64,000 bases of DNA from Caulobacteraceae bacterium (GTDB lineage Bacteria > Pseudomonadota > Alphaproteobacteria > Caulobacterales > Caulobacteraceae): NCBI GenBank assembly GCA_027452265.1, contig DAIDGR010000110.1, positions 39,828 through 103,827 of the forward strand, written 5' to 3'. The translations under genes and the position numbers were made by a program. Within the stretch, counting starts at the first letter, position 1, and the number at the start of each line of letters is the position of its first letter. The notes beneath the pieces are model-generated. The model was not told where the DNA came from and ran no database searches. It worked only from the letters and a program-made list of their open reading frames with translations. Positions 49,142 to 57,565 of the stretch are shown here, piece after piece.

Positions 49142-50617
49142 TCAGCCGGCATGGAGCGGGGCGGGCAGGAAATCCGGCCAGCGTCCGAGGCCGCCGTCCT
49201 CCATCAGAAGGCCGGTCCAGGTGCGGTCGGCGTGGGTCGCCCGCCAGGTGAGAAGCTCACGCGCCTGATCCAGGGCGCGCGCCGGATCCGCCAGGGGTTT
49301 GCCCCAGTCCGGATCGGCGAGAAGGTCGAAGGCCAGGCTCTCGCCGGAGCCGAAATGGACGAAGGCCGCCTCGGCCCCGCGACTGACGCAGAGATTGCGG
49401 GTCTCGATCCTTCGGTCCCAGGGCCCCCAGCCCTCGCCGCGTCGCGTCAGGCTGGAGCGCCAGTCCCATTCCCAGTGCGCGGCGGCGCGCCAGACCGGGG
49501 GAGTCGCGCCATGCAGAAAGGGCGTGAGCGGGCGGCCGTCGCATTGCGCCGGGATTGCCACGCCCAGGGCCTCGCACAGGGTTGGAAAGATATCCACCGC
49601 CTCGGTGAAGGCCTCGACCACCGCGCCGCGGACCGCGACCGGACGGGGATCCCGGATCAGGCAGGGAATGTGATAGCTGGCCTCATAGAAACCGCCCTTG
49701 CCGATCAGACCCTGGTCGCCGAGCTGTTCGCCGTGGTCGGCGGTCACCACGATCAGGGTGTCGTCCCAGGTCCCGCGCTGCTCCAGCGCCGCCCAGACCC
49801 GGCCGAGCTGGGCGTCCACCTCGGAGATCATGCCGAAATACTGCGCCTGAATGCGCGCCATCTCTGTCCGCTCGGCAGGTGCGGCCATGGGCCCGGATGT
49901 CATCAGGCGCGCGTGCAGAGCGTGCGGGTCGGCCGGAGCGGGAACGGGGTCAGGCATGTCCGCGGGGTCGAACAGCTCCGCATAGGCGCCCGCGGCGCTA
50001 TAGGGCGGATGCGGCCTCAGATGGCTGAGATGGGCGAACCAGGGGCCTTGGCGCGTCTCCAGCCAGGCCAGGAACACCTCGGTGAGATGGGCGGCGAGGC
50101 TGTGCTCGGCGGGCCGCGCCGGCTCGCCCTTCAGCGCCGCGAGGCTGGCCTCGGCCCCGCCCGGGCCCACCACATGACCGCGGGCGCCCAGCCAGGCGAG
50201 CCAGGGCGACAGATCGCCCATGGGAAGATGCAGACCTGTGGCGAACCCCGGCAGGATCGCCTCATAGGTGGCGAGACGCGGATCCTCCGGCCCTGTGGCG
50301 AGGCGCGGGTCGAGGGCCTGGTCGGTATAGCCAAACAGGGTGGGCTCAAGACCGGCGCGGGCGGCCGCCCTGGCGAGATTGTCAAACCGCACGTCGAGCG
50401 GCGTCCCGTTGGCGACCACCCGATGGGTCATGGCGTAGAGGCCCGTATAGAGCGAGGCCCGGCCGGGGCCGCAGGGCGCGGCCTGGGCGTAGTGTCGGGC
50501 AAATCTCACCCCCTCCCGGGCCAGGCGGTCGAGATGAGGCGTGCGGGCCACGGGATGACCCGCGACGGACAGGGCGTCGCCGCGAAACTGGTCGAGTGTG
50601 ATCAGGAGGACGTTCAT
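49142..50617 (-). CDS. Sulfatase-superfamily hydrolase (phosphonate monoester hydrolase-like)
   Basis: [53 protein letters not shown] (CxPxR formylglycine motif), [15 protein letters not shown]. Confidence 0.9.
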   Translation of the reverse strand: MNVLLITLDQFRGDALSVAGHPVARTPHLDRLAREGVRFARHYAQAAPCGPGRASLYTGLYAMTHRVVANGTPLDVRFDNLARAAARAGLEPTLFGYTDQALDPRLATGPEDPRLATYEAILPGFATGLHLPMGDLSPWLAWLGARGHVVGPGGAEASLAALKGEPARPAEHSLAAHLTEVFLAWLETRQGPWFAHLSHLRPHPPYSAAGAYAELFDPADMPDPVPAPADPHALHARLMTSGPMAAPAERTEMARIQAQYFGMISEVDAQLGRVWAALEQRGTWDDTLIVVTADHGEQLGDQGLIGKGGFYEASYHIPCLIRDPRPVAVRGAVVEAFTEAVDIFPTLCEALGVAIPAQCDGRPLTPFLHGATPPVWRAAAHWEWDWRSSLTRRGEGWGPWDRRIETRNLCVSRGAEAAFVHFGSGESLAFDLLADPDWGKPLADPARALDQARELLTWRATHADRTWTGLLMEDGGLGRWPDFLPAPLHAG

Positions 50618-50763
50618 GGTCTGGTCCGCCAAGGGCTAGCATTGGCGTTCGCCCGGCGAAAGCGGCGGACTGCGCCATCGGGAGCCCGCCCCGCATCAGG
50701 GGGGGCTTGGCCTCGCGACAAGGCTGCGCCTAAGTCGCGGCGAGCGATCCTGTTTCGCTCGCG

Positions 50764-52446
50764 ATGGAGACGCCCTTGCCCACCGATATCGAGATTGCGC
50801 GCGCCGCCAAACCGCAAACGATCGCCGAGATCGGCGCCAGGCTTGGCGCGCCGGCCGAGGCCCTGATCCCCTATGGCTGGGACAAGGCGAAGATCGACCG
50901 CCACTTCCTCGCCCGCCTTGAGGCGAGCGAAGGTCCCGAGGGGGCGCTGGTCCTGGTGACGGCCATGAGTCCGACCCCCGCGGGGGAGGGAAAGACCACC
51001 ACCACGGTGGGGCTGGGCGATGCCCTGACCCGGATCGGCAAACGCACCGCGATCTGTCTGCGGGAACCCTCGCTGGGCCCCTGTTTTGGCATGAAGGGCG
51101 GGGCGGCCGGCGGCGGCTACGCCCAGGTGATCCCGATGGAGGCGATCAACCTGCACTTCACCGGCGATTTCCACGCGATCACCAGCGCCCACAACCTGTT
51201 GAGCGCCATGATCGACAACCACATCTACTGGCGCCGCACCCCGACGCTTGATCCGCGCCGCATCACCTGGCGACGGGTGATGGACATGAACGACCGCAGC
51301 CTCCGGCAAATCGTCTCCGGCCTGGGCGGCAATGGCGCGCCGACCGAGACCGGCTTCGATATCACCGTGGCCTCAGAGGTCATGGCCATTCTCTGTCTCG
51401 CCCGCGACCTTGGCGATCTGGAGGCGAGGCTCGGCCGGATCCGAATTGGCGAAGACGCCGAGGGATCGCCTGTAACCGCCGCGGATATTGGCGCCTCAGG
51501 CGCCATGGCCGTGCTTCTCGCCGACGCCGTTCAGCCCAATCTCGTCCAGACGCTGGAGGGGACGCCGGCGCTGATCCACGGCGGGCCGTTCGCCAATATC
51601 GCCCATGGCTGCAATTCGGTGATCGCCACGCGCGCGGCCCTCAAGCTCGCGGACTATGTGGTCACCGAAGCCGGGTTCGGCGCCGATCTCGGGGCCGAAA
51701 AGTTCTTCGACATCAAGTGCCGTCAGGCCGGGCTTTCGCCCAGGGCCGCGGTGATCGTCGCCACGATCCGCTCGCTGAAGATGAACGGCGGGGTCGCCAA
51801 GGATGAGCTGAACCAGGAAGACCTGTCGGCCCTGGAGCGGGGCTGCGCCAATCTTGGCCGTCACATCGCCAATGTGCGGGGGTTTGGCGTGCCGGTCGTG
51901 GTCGCCATCAACCACTTCGCCGCCGACACGGCCGCCGAGGTCGCCGCCGTTCAGGCTTACTGCGCCGCGCAGGGGGTTGAGGCGATCCTGTGTCGCCATT
52001 GGGCCGAAGGCGGCGCCGGCGCGGAGGCCCTGGCTCGGAAGGTGGCGGAGCTGGTGGAAGGCGGAAAGGCCCAGTTCTCACCCCTGTACGCGGACGAAAC
52101 CCCCCTTTGGGACAAGATCGAGACCATCGCGACCCGGATTTACGGCGCGGGAAAGGTGGTGGCTGACGGGGCCGTGCGTACGCGGCTGAGGCGCTGGGGC
52201 AAGGCCGGATTCGATCATCTGCCGGTGTGCATGGCCAAGACTCAGTACAGCTTTTCCACCAATCCCAGCCTTCTGGGCGCGCCCAGCGGCCACGAACTGC
52301 ATGTGCGCGAGGTGCGTCTCGCCGCCGGCGCCGGCTTCGTGGTCGCGATCTGTGGGGACATGATGACCATGCCCGGGCTGCCCCGGAACCCCGCGGCCGA
52401 GACCATTGGCCTCGACGCGGAGGGCCAGATCGTCGGCCTCTTCTAG
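50764..52446 (+). CDS. fhs: Formate--tetrahydrofolate ligase (start may be TTG 50776)
   Basis: [63 protein letters not shown]. Confidence 0.97.
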   Translation: METPLPTDIEIARAAKPQTIAEIGARLGAPAEALIPYGWDKAKIDRHFLARLEASEGPEGALVLVTAMSPTPAGEGKTTTTVGLGDALTRIGKRTAICLREPSLGPCFGMKGGAAGGGYAQVIPMEAINLHFTGDFHAITSAHNLLSAMIDNHIYWRRTPTLDPRRITWRRVMDMNDRSLRQIVSGLGGNGAPTETGFDITVASEVMAILCLARDLGDLEARLGRIRIGEDAEGSPVTAADIGASGAMAVLLADAVQPNLVQTLEGTPALIHGGPFANIAHGCNSVIATRAALKLADYVVTEAGFGADLGAEKFFDIKCRQAGLSPRAAVIVATIRSLKMNGGVAKDELNQEDLSALERGCANLGRHIANVRGFGVPVVVAINHFAADTAAEVAAVQAYCAAQGVEAILCRHWAEGGAGAEALARKVAELVEGGKAQFSPLYADETPLWDKIETIATRIYGAGKVVADGAVRTRLRRWGKAGFDHLPVCMAKTQYSFSTNPSLLGAPSGHELHVREVRLAAGAGFVVAICGDMMTMPGLPRNPAAETIGLDAEGQIVGLF

Positions 52447-52513
52447 AGCCGCGCAATCCGGGTCATCATCGGATCTGACGTTTGCGTCTCAATTCGCGTC
52501 TCAGGGAGACCCC

Positions 52514-53284
52514 ATGCGTTACGAGATTTCCGGCACGGTGATGCAGACCGTGGGCATTGATCTGGCGCCTGGCGAGACGGTGTACAGCCAGACCGCCTCC
52601 ATGGCCTGGATGAGTCAGGGCGTGCGCATGCACACCAATACCGGCGGCGGCCTGTTCGCCGGCCTCAAGCGCACCCTGGCGGGGGGCAGTTTCTTCGTCA
52701 CAGAGTTCACGGGCGAGGGGCCCGGGGGCCATGTGGCCTTCGCCCCGCGGTTTCCCGGCACGGTCCTGGCGCGCCGCCTCGGGCCCGGCGAGTCCCTGAT
52801 CTGCCGTAAGGAAACGTTTCTCTGCGCTGAAAGCTCGGTGAGTTTCGACCTGGCCTGGCAACAGCGGATCGGCTCGGGCTTCTTCGGCGGCGCGGGCTTC
52901 ATCCTGCAGCGCGTCACCGGGCCCGGAACCGTCTTTCTCGACCTGTCAGGCGAGGTGATCAACCGCCGCCTGGCGCCCGGCGAACGGCTTTATGTCCACG
53001 CTGGGCATGTGGGGGTGCACGAGCCCACCGTCGCCTTCGACATCCAGCTTGTGCCTGGCTTTCGCAACATTCTGTTCGGCGGCGAGGGCCTGTTCCTGGC
53101 CAGTCTCACCGGGCCCGGCGAGATCTGGCTGCAGTCCATGCCGATCCTGAACCTCGCCGAAGAGGTGGCCCGCTACATGCCCGGCGGCGACCGCGGTTCG
53201 GGCGGCGGCAGCGTGGCCGGGACCCTGGCCGCCGGAGGCCTTGTGGGCGGCCTGCTTGGAGGCCTCCTCAGCGGCGACAACTGA
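52514..53284 (+). CDS. TIGR00266/AIM24 family protein
   Basis: MRYEISGTVMQTVGIDLAPGETVYSQTASMAWMSQGVRMHTNTGGGLFAGLKRTLAGGSFFVTEF. Confidence 0.94.
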   Translation: MRYEISGTVMQTVGIDLAPGETVYSQTASMAWMSQGVRMHTNTGGGLFAGLKRTLAGGSFFVTEFTGEGPGGHVAFAPRFPGTVLARRLGPGESLICRKETFLCAESSVSFDLAWQQRIGSGFFGGAGFILQRVTGPGTVFLDLSGEVINRRLAPGERLYVHAGHVGVHEPTVAFDIQLVPGFRNILFGGEGLFLASLTGPGEIWLQSMPILNLAEEVARYMPGGDRGSGGGSVAGTLAAGGLVGGLLGGLLSGDN

Positions 53285-53302
53285 CAGCGCCCCGGCCCCT
53301 CA

Positions 53303-53416
53303 AGAGCACGATGCGCTTTTGTGGAATCGGCGAAGACGCTGAGTCGTGCTTTGTCTTAAAGTCCTTGAGCGCATTGCGAAGCGCCGGGTTGGCCCCATCC
53401 AAACGCAATGCACTCT
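53303..53416 (+). repeat. Interspersed 114-bp two-hairpin repeat, copy D
   Basis: AGAGCACGATGCGCTTTTGTGGAATCGGCGAAGACGCTGAGTCGTGCTTT...GAGCGCATTGCGAAGCGCCGGGTTGGCCCCATCCAAACGCAATGCACTCT; fills a convergent intergenic gap. Confidence 0.92.
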
Positions 53417-53420
53417 GGGC

Positions 53421-53942
53421 TCAGCCGCCGACGCGCATGGGCCCCATGAAGTCGCGCTTGCCGAGCGGCACGCCCTGGCTGCGCAGGATGTCGTAGGCTG
53501 TGGCGCAGTGGAAATAGAAGTTCGGCAGGGAGAAGGAGAGCAGAAAGTTCTCGCCCGTGAAGGGAATCTGCGTGGCGCCGAGTTTGAACGCGCAGGGCCG
53601 ACCCTGCAGGACTTCGACCCGTTCGCGCGAAATGGCTTTGAGGGCGGCGAGCGCGTCGGCCAGAATGCCTTGCAGGCCGGCATAGTCGTGGGGGCGCTGG
53701 TCGGTTGGCGGACCGAATTCGCCAGCCTCGACGCCTTCGATCGCTTCAATCGAGTGGTGCACGATGCTCACAACCTGAAACCGCAGGGGCGCCATGTCGG
53801 GAAACAGGCGTACGTCCACCAGAGCGTTGGGATCGGTTCCGTTATCGGTGCAATGGGTCAGGCCGCGATCGAGGACGCCGGTCATCGCGGTGACCGTCTG
53901 GATATAGTTCGCCACGGTGGCGTCGTAGAGGGAAATGGCCAT
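53421..53942 (-). CDS. DUF1993 family protein
   Basis: MAISLYDATVANYIQTVTAMTGVLDRG, SLPNFYFHCATAYDILRSQGVPLGKRDFMG. Confidence 0.93.
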   Translation of the reverse strand: MAISLYDATVANYIQTVTAMTGVLDRGLTHCTDNGTDPNALVDVRLFPDMAPLRFQVVSIVHHSIEAIEGVEAGEFGPPTDQRPHDYAGLQGILADALAALKAISRERVEVLQGRPCAFKLGATQIPFTGENFLLSFSLPNFYFHCATAYDILRSQGVPLGKRDFMGPMRVGG

Positions 53943-53984
53943 ATCGGGTCCTTGTTGTTCCTAACGGCTTGAATCGACAGGGCT

Positions 53985-54749
53985 TTAGCCTCGAAACCGG
54001 CGGTTCAGCTTTCGCATGCCGCCGATCCAGCGCTCATAGTCGCCCGTCTTGCGACGCATATAGTCCAACACCTCGGGGTGGGGCAGGATCAGGAAGCGCT
54101 CGGCCTCGATCGCTTCGAGGCAGATCTCCGCCACCGTTTCCGGCTCCATCATGCCATCGATGCTGGCGACGCCGTCTGGATTGCCGGCGGTCATGGCCGT
54201 GCGCACCGCCTGGGGACAGAGGACGCTGACCTTGATGCCCTGATCGCCATGGGTGATGGCCAACCATTCGGCCAGGCCCACGGCGGCGTGCTTGGTCACC
54301 GCATAGGGGGCCGATCCGATCTGGGACAGGAGGCCCGCCGCCGAGGCGGTATTCACCAGATACCCCCCGCCCCGCGCCGCCATGCGCGGGACCAGAGCCC
54401 GGGCGGCCCAGACATGCGACATGACATTGATCCGCCAGATTCGGTCCCAGGCCTCGTCCGGCGCCTCGGCTCCGCCCCCCACGCCAATGCCGGCATTGGA
54501 GCAGAAGAGGTCGATGGGCCCCTCCTCCGCCTCCACCGTTTCGATCAAGGCCACAAGATCGGCCTCGCGAGAGACATCGACGCGGAACCCGCGTCCGCCG
54601 GTCGCCGCGGCCGTGGCGAGGGCCCCTTCACCATTGAGATCGGCGCAGATCACCTTGCGCGCGCCGGCCCGGGCGAAGCGCTCGGCCATGGCCTTGCCGA
54701 TGCCGCTCGCCGCGCCGGTGACCACCGCGATCCTGTCCTTCAGCTCCAT
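53985..54749 (-). CDS. SDR family oxidoreductase
   Basis: AVVTGAASGIGKAMAERFARAG, SNAGIGVGG, YAVTKHAAVGLAEW. Confidence 0.94.
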   Translation of the reverse strand: MELKDRIAVVTGAASGIGKAMAERFARAGARKVICADLNGEGALATAAATGGRGFRVDVSREADLVALIETVEAEEGPIDLFCSNAGIGVGGGAEAPDEAWDRIWRINVMSHVWAARALVPRMAARGGGYLVNTASAAGLLSQIGSAPYAVTKHAAVGLAEWLAITHGDQGIKVSVLCPQAVRTAMTAGNPDGVASIDGMMEPETVAEICLEAIEAERFLILPHPEVLDYMRRKTGDYERWIGGMRKLNRRFRG

Positions 54750-54790
54750 GCTCGGGCTCCTTCCAGCCGGTTCGGTTCAGGCCAAGCCGA

Positions 54791-56134
54791 TCAGGGCCGG
54801 CGATAGACGACCCCGCCCTTCATGACGAAATTCACGCGCTCGGTGGCGGCGATGTCCGCCGTCGGATCGCCCGGCATGGCCACCAGATCGGCCAGATAGC
54901 CCGGCGCGATACGCCCCAGATCCCGGGCGCGGCGCAGGACGGCCGCATCGGTCGCCGTCGCGGCGGTCAGGGCCTGTTCGGGGCTCATCCCGTCCTTCAC
55001 CATCCACTCCAGTTCGCGCCAATTGGTCCCGTGCGGGAAAACCCCAACATCGCTTCCCATGCCGATGGTCACACCGGCCGCCAGGGCCTCCTTGAACACG
55101 GCGGCCGCCTGGGCCATGGCCGGGGTCGGCGGGTCCCCGGGCTTGTAGCCCTGAAAATATTCGCTGGTCGCCTCCACGGCGGTCAGGGTCGGCATATAGG
55201 CGATGTGCTTCTCCGCCATTTCGCGGAACAGCTCCGGCGTGCCGCCATAGCCGTGCTCAATGGTGTCGACGCCGGCTTCGATCGCCCGGCGCAGCCCTTC
55301 AGTCGTCGAGGTGTGCACGGCGACGGGCCGGCCAAGGCTGTGCGCCACCTCGACCGCGGCGCGCAGCTCCGCCTCGGTGAAGGTGGGGACGCCCTCGCCC
55401 TGCGGGCCCACGCGATAGTCGGCGTAGAGCTTGATCCAGTCCGCGCCCCGCGCCGCCTGCTCGCGCACCGCCGCGGTGATTCCGTCGACCCCATTGGCCT
55501 CCTGTCCGCCCTGGGGGAGGTCGATATCGGGGCGGTAACGGCCCACGGCCGGACCGTAGGCGCCCAGGGCGACGATGGCGCGCGTGGCGACGAACATGCG
55601 TGGACCCCGAATGATCCCCTGATCGATAGCGTCGCGCACGCCGACATCGGCATAGCCCGCGCCCTCGGTCCCCAGATCGCGCAGCACCGTAAAGCCCGCC
55701 ATCAGCGTATCGCGGGCGTGAACGCCGGCGCGCAGGGTGCGCAAGGCGGGCGCCTCCTTCAGCACCTGATCGTCCCACAGGGTCTCGTTATAGGGGTGCA
55801 GAAGGACGTGAGAGTGCAGGTCCATAAGGCCCGGGATCAGGGTCTCCCCGGGCAGGTCGATCACCTTGGCGCCCGGAGGCGGGGCGACCTGGTCCGCCGG
55901 CCCCACGGCCGTGATGGTCTCGCCGGTCACCAGCACGACCCAGCCCGCGTGCTCAGCCTGCCCCGCCGTCCAGACCCGCGCCGGGCGCAGAAGATAGACG
56001 GTCCGAGGCGGAGCGACGGAGCGGCCCGCCTGGGCGAGGCCCGGGAGGGCGCTAAGGCCAAAGAGCAGGACAAGGCCAAGAAGCGGACCCCATCCCGGCG
56101 TGAACCTGGACCGAACGGCGGCGGCGCGACTCAT
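54791..56134 (-). CDS. Amidohydrolase family protein (secreted, imidazolonepropionase-like)
   Basis: Signal peptide, LIPGLMDLHSHVLLHPYNETLWDDQVLKEAPALRTLRAGVHARDTLMAGFTVLRDLGTEG, HGYGGTPEL. Confidence 0.93.
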   Translation of the reverse strand: MSRAAAVRSRFTPGWGPLLGLVLLFGLSALPGLAQAGRSVAPPRTVYLLRPARVWTAGQAEHAGWVVLVTGETITAVGPADQVAPPPGAKVIDLPGETLIPGLMDLHSHVLLHPYNETLWDDQVLKEAPALRTLRAGVHARDTLMAGFTVLRDLGTEGAGYADVGVRDAIDQGIIRGPRMFVATRAIVALGAYGPAVGRYRPDIDLPQGGQEANGVDGITAAVREQAARGADWIKLYADYRVGPQGEGVPTFTEAELRAAVEVAHSLGRPVAVHTSTTEGLRRAIEAGVDTIEHGYGGTPELFREMAEKHIAYMPTLTAVEATSEYFQGYKPGDPPTPAMAQAAAVFKEALAAGVTIGMGSDVGVFPHGTNWRELEWMVKDGMSPEQALTAATATDAAVLRRARDLGRIAPGYLADLVAMPGDPTADIAATERVNFVMKGGVVYRRP

Positions 56135-57270
56135 CAGGGGAGGCTCGGATCGATCAGGTATTTGCCGCCGGTGGCGCGGCGGGCATAGGCGGCGATGACG
56201 GCCGGATCGAGCGCCTGGCGGAGTGAAATCGTCTGGTCGTAGTGGCTGGCGAAGGTGGTGCGGATCTCGCGTCCGACCCTTTCGCGCAGGGCCGCCGCCG
56301 CCTCGGGCCCGATGCGCATCAGGAAGGGGGTCAGGAGCCAGCCGCCAAGCCCCCAACTCATGCCGAAGCTGCGGACCAGCTCGGTGGGGCCAAGATCGAG
56401 GGCGCCGTAGATATAGACCTGCTTGTGCACGCTCGAGCCGTAGCGGCTGTACGCGCCGGCCTTACGGCTCGCCACCACCTCCATGGCCGACAGGATCTGG
56501 CCGGCCAGACGCCCGCCGCCGATGGCGTCGAAGCCAAGCGTGGCGCCGGTGGCGTCCAGCGCTGCGATGAGCGCGTCCTGGAAGTCCGGCGTGCTGGTGT
56601 CGAGGACATGTCTGGCGCCCTGACTCCTCAGGAGCTCCGCCTGGGCCGGACTGCGAACGATGTTCACCAGGGCAATGCCGTCGGCCTGGCAGGCGCGGTT
56701 GAGCATCTGGCCGAGATTGGACGCCGCCGCGGTGTGCACCAGGGCGCTGTGCCCCTCGCGCTTCATGGTCTCGATCATGCCGAGCGCGGTCAGGGGATTG
56801 ACGAAGCAGGACGCGCCTTCCCGGGCCGTGACGCCCTCGGGCAGGACGAGGCAATCGGCCGCGCGCACCGTACGGTACTGGGCGTACATGGCCCCGCCAA
56901 TCGCGGCCACGGTGCGGCCGATCAGGGCCTTGGCCGTCTCGCCGGCCGCGATCACCGTCCCCGCGCCTTCATTGCCCACCGGCATGGACTCGCCCACCCG
57001 GGCCGCCAGAGCCTTGAGCGCCGCGGCGCTCACCGGCCCGGCGACCGCCGGACGCGCGGCGCTTCCCGTGGCCACCAGGCTCGCCGGGTCCGCGGGACCC
57101 AGCAGCAAGCCAAGGTCTGAGGGGTTGATGGGTGTGGCCTCGATACGGATCAGCACCTCATCCGGGCCGGGGGCCGCGATCTCCACCTCCGCCAGGCTCA
57201 GCTCCAGGCGGCCCTCCGGCGACAGCAGCGAGCGCAGTTGCATCCCCGTCTTCGGCGCGTGTTCTGACAT
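56134..57270 (-). CDS. Zinc-binding-dehydrogenase/quinone oxidoreductase-like (MDR) protein
   Basis: MSEHAPKTGMQLRSLLSPEGRLELSLAEVEIAAPGPDEVLIRIEATPINPSDLGLLLG. Confidence 0.9.
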   Translation of the reverse strand: MSEHAPKTGMQLRSLLSPEGRLELSLAEVEIAAPGPDEVLIRIEATPINPSDLGLLLGPADPASLVATGSAARPAVAGPVSAAALKALAARVGESMPVGNEGAGTVIAAGETAKALIGRTVAAIGGAMYAQYRTVRAADCLVLPEGVTAREGASCFVNPLTALGMIETMKREGHSALVHTAAASNLGQMLNRACQADGIALVNIVRSPAQAELLRSQGARHVLDTSTPDFQDALIAALDATGATLGFDAIGGGRLAGQILSAMEVVASRKAGAYSRYGSSVHKQVYIYGALDLGPTELVRSFGMSWGLGGWLLTPFLMRIGPEAAAALRERVGREIRTTFASHYDQTISLRQALDPAVIAAYARRATGGKYLIDPSLP

Positions 57271-57290
57271 GAATCCCGTTTCCTTCCCCA

Positions 57291-57404
57291 AGAGGACGAT
57301 GCGTTTTCGTGGAACCGGCGAAAACGCAGACTCGTGCTCGGTTTTAAAGCCCTTGAGCGCGTTGCGAAGCGCCGGGTTGGCTCCGTCCCAACGCAACACG
57401 CTCT
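57291..57404 (+). repeat. Interspersed 114-bp two-hairpin repeat, copy E
   Basis: AGAGGACGATGCGTTTTCGTGGAACCGGCGAAAACGCAGACTCGTGCTC...GAGCGCGTTGCGAAGCGCCGGGTTGGCTCCGTCCCAACGCAACACGCTCT. Confidence 0.9.
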
Positions 57405-57499
57405 ACGCGTCGACGGCCCGCTTCCTGAGCCGGGCGCCTTTGGAGCCCTGAGGGACCACAGGGCGGGACAAGGTGCAAGGCGTCGATCCAGCCCACGGC

Positions 57500-57535
57500 C
57501 CAAAAAGCAAAGAGCCCGGTCTTTCGACCGGGCTC
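57500..57535 (-). terminator. Rho-independent terminator of the OmpA-family gene
   Basis: Minus strand GAGCCCGGTC-GAAA-GACCGGGCTC then TTTGCTTTTT: perfect 10-bp stem, tetraloop, U-rich tail. Confidence 0.85.
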
Positions 57536-57565
57536 CCGCTTCAGGCTTGGACTTCAATCAGCGGA

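Noticed and set aside
47452-50617. Nitrile hydratase cluster as a genomic island
   Set aside because: No integrase, att-like repeats, tRNA border or obvious composition shift.
53311-53496. Recurring peptide MRFxGIGEDAESC...SLSALRSAGLAPSxRNAL as a possible small-protein family
   Set aside because: Explained by translation through the 114-bp nucleotide repeat; several frames are open at once and there is no consistent RBS, so the conservation is at DNA/RNA level.
18204-57404. 114-bp repeats as CRISPR repeats or tRNA-like elements
   Set aside because: Copies are dispersed over 39 kb with unrelated flanks, on both strands, and do not form a cloverleaf.
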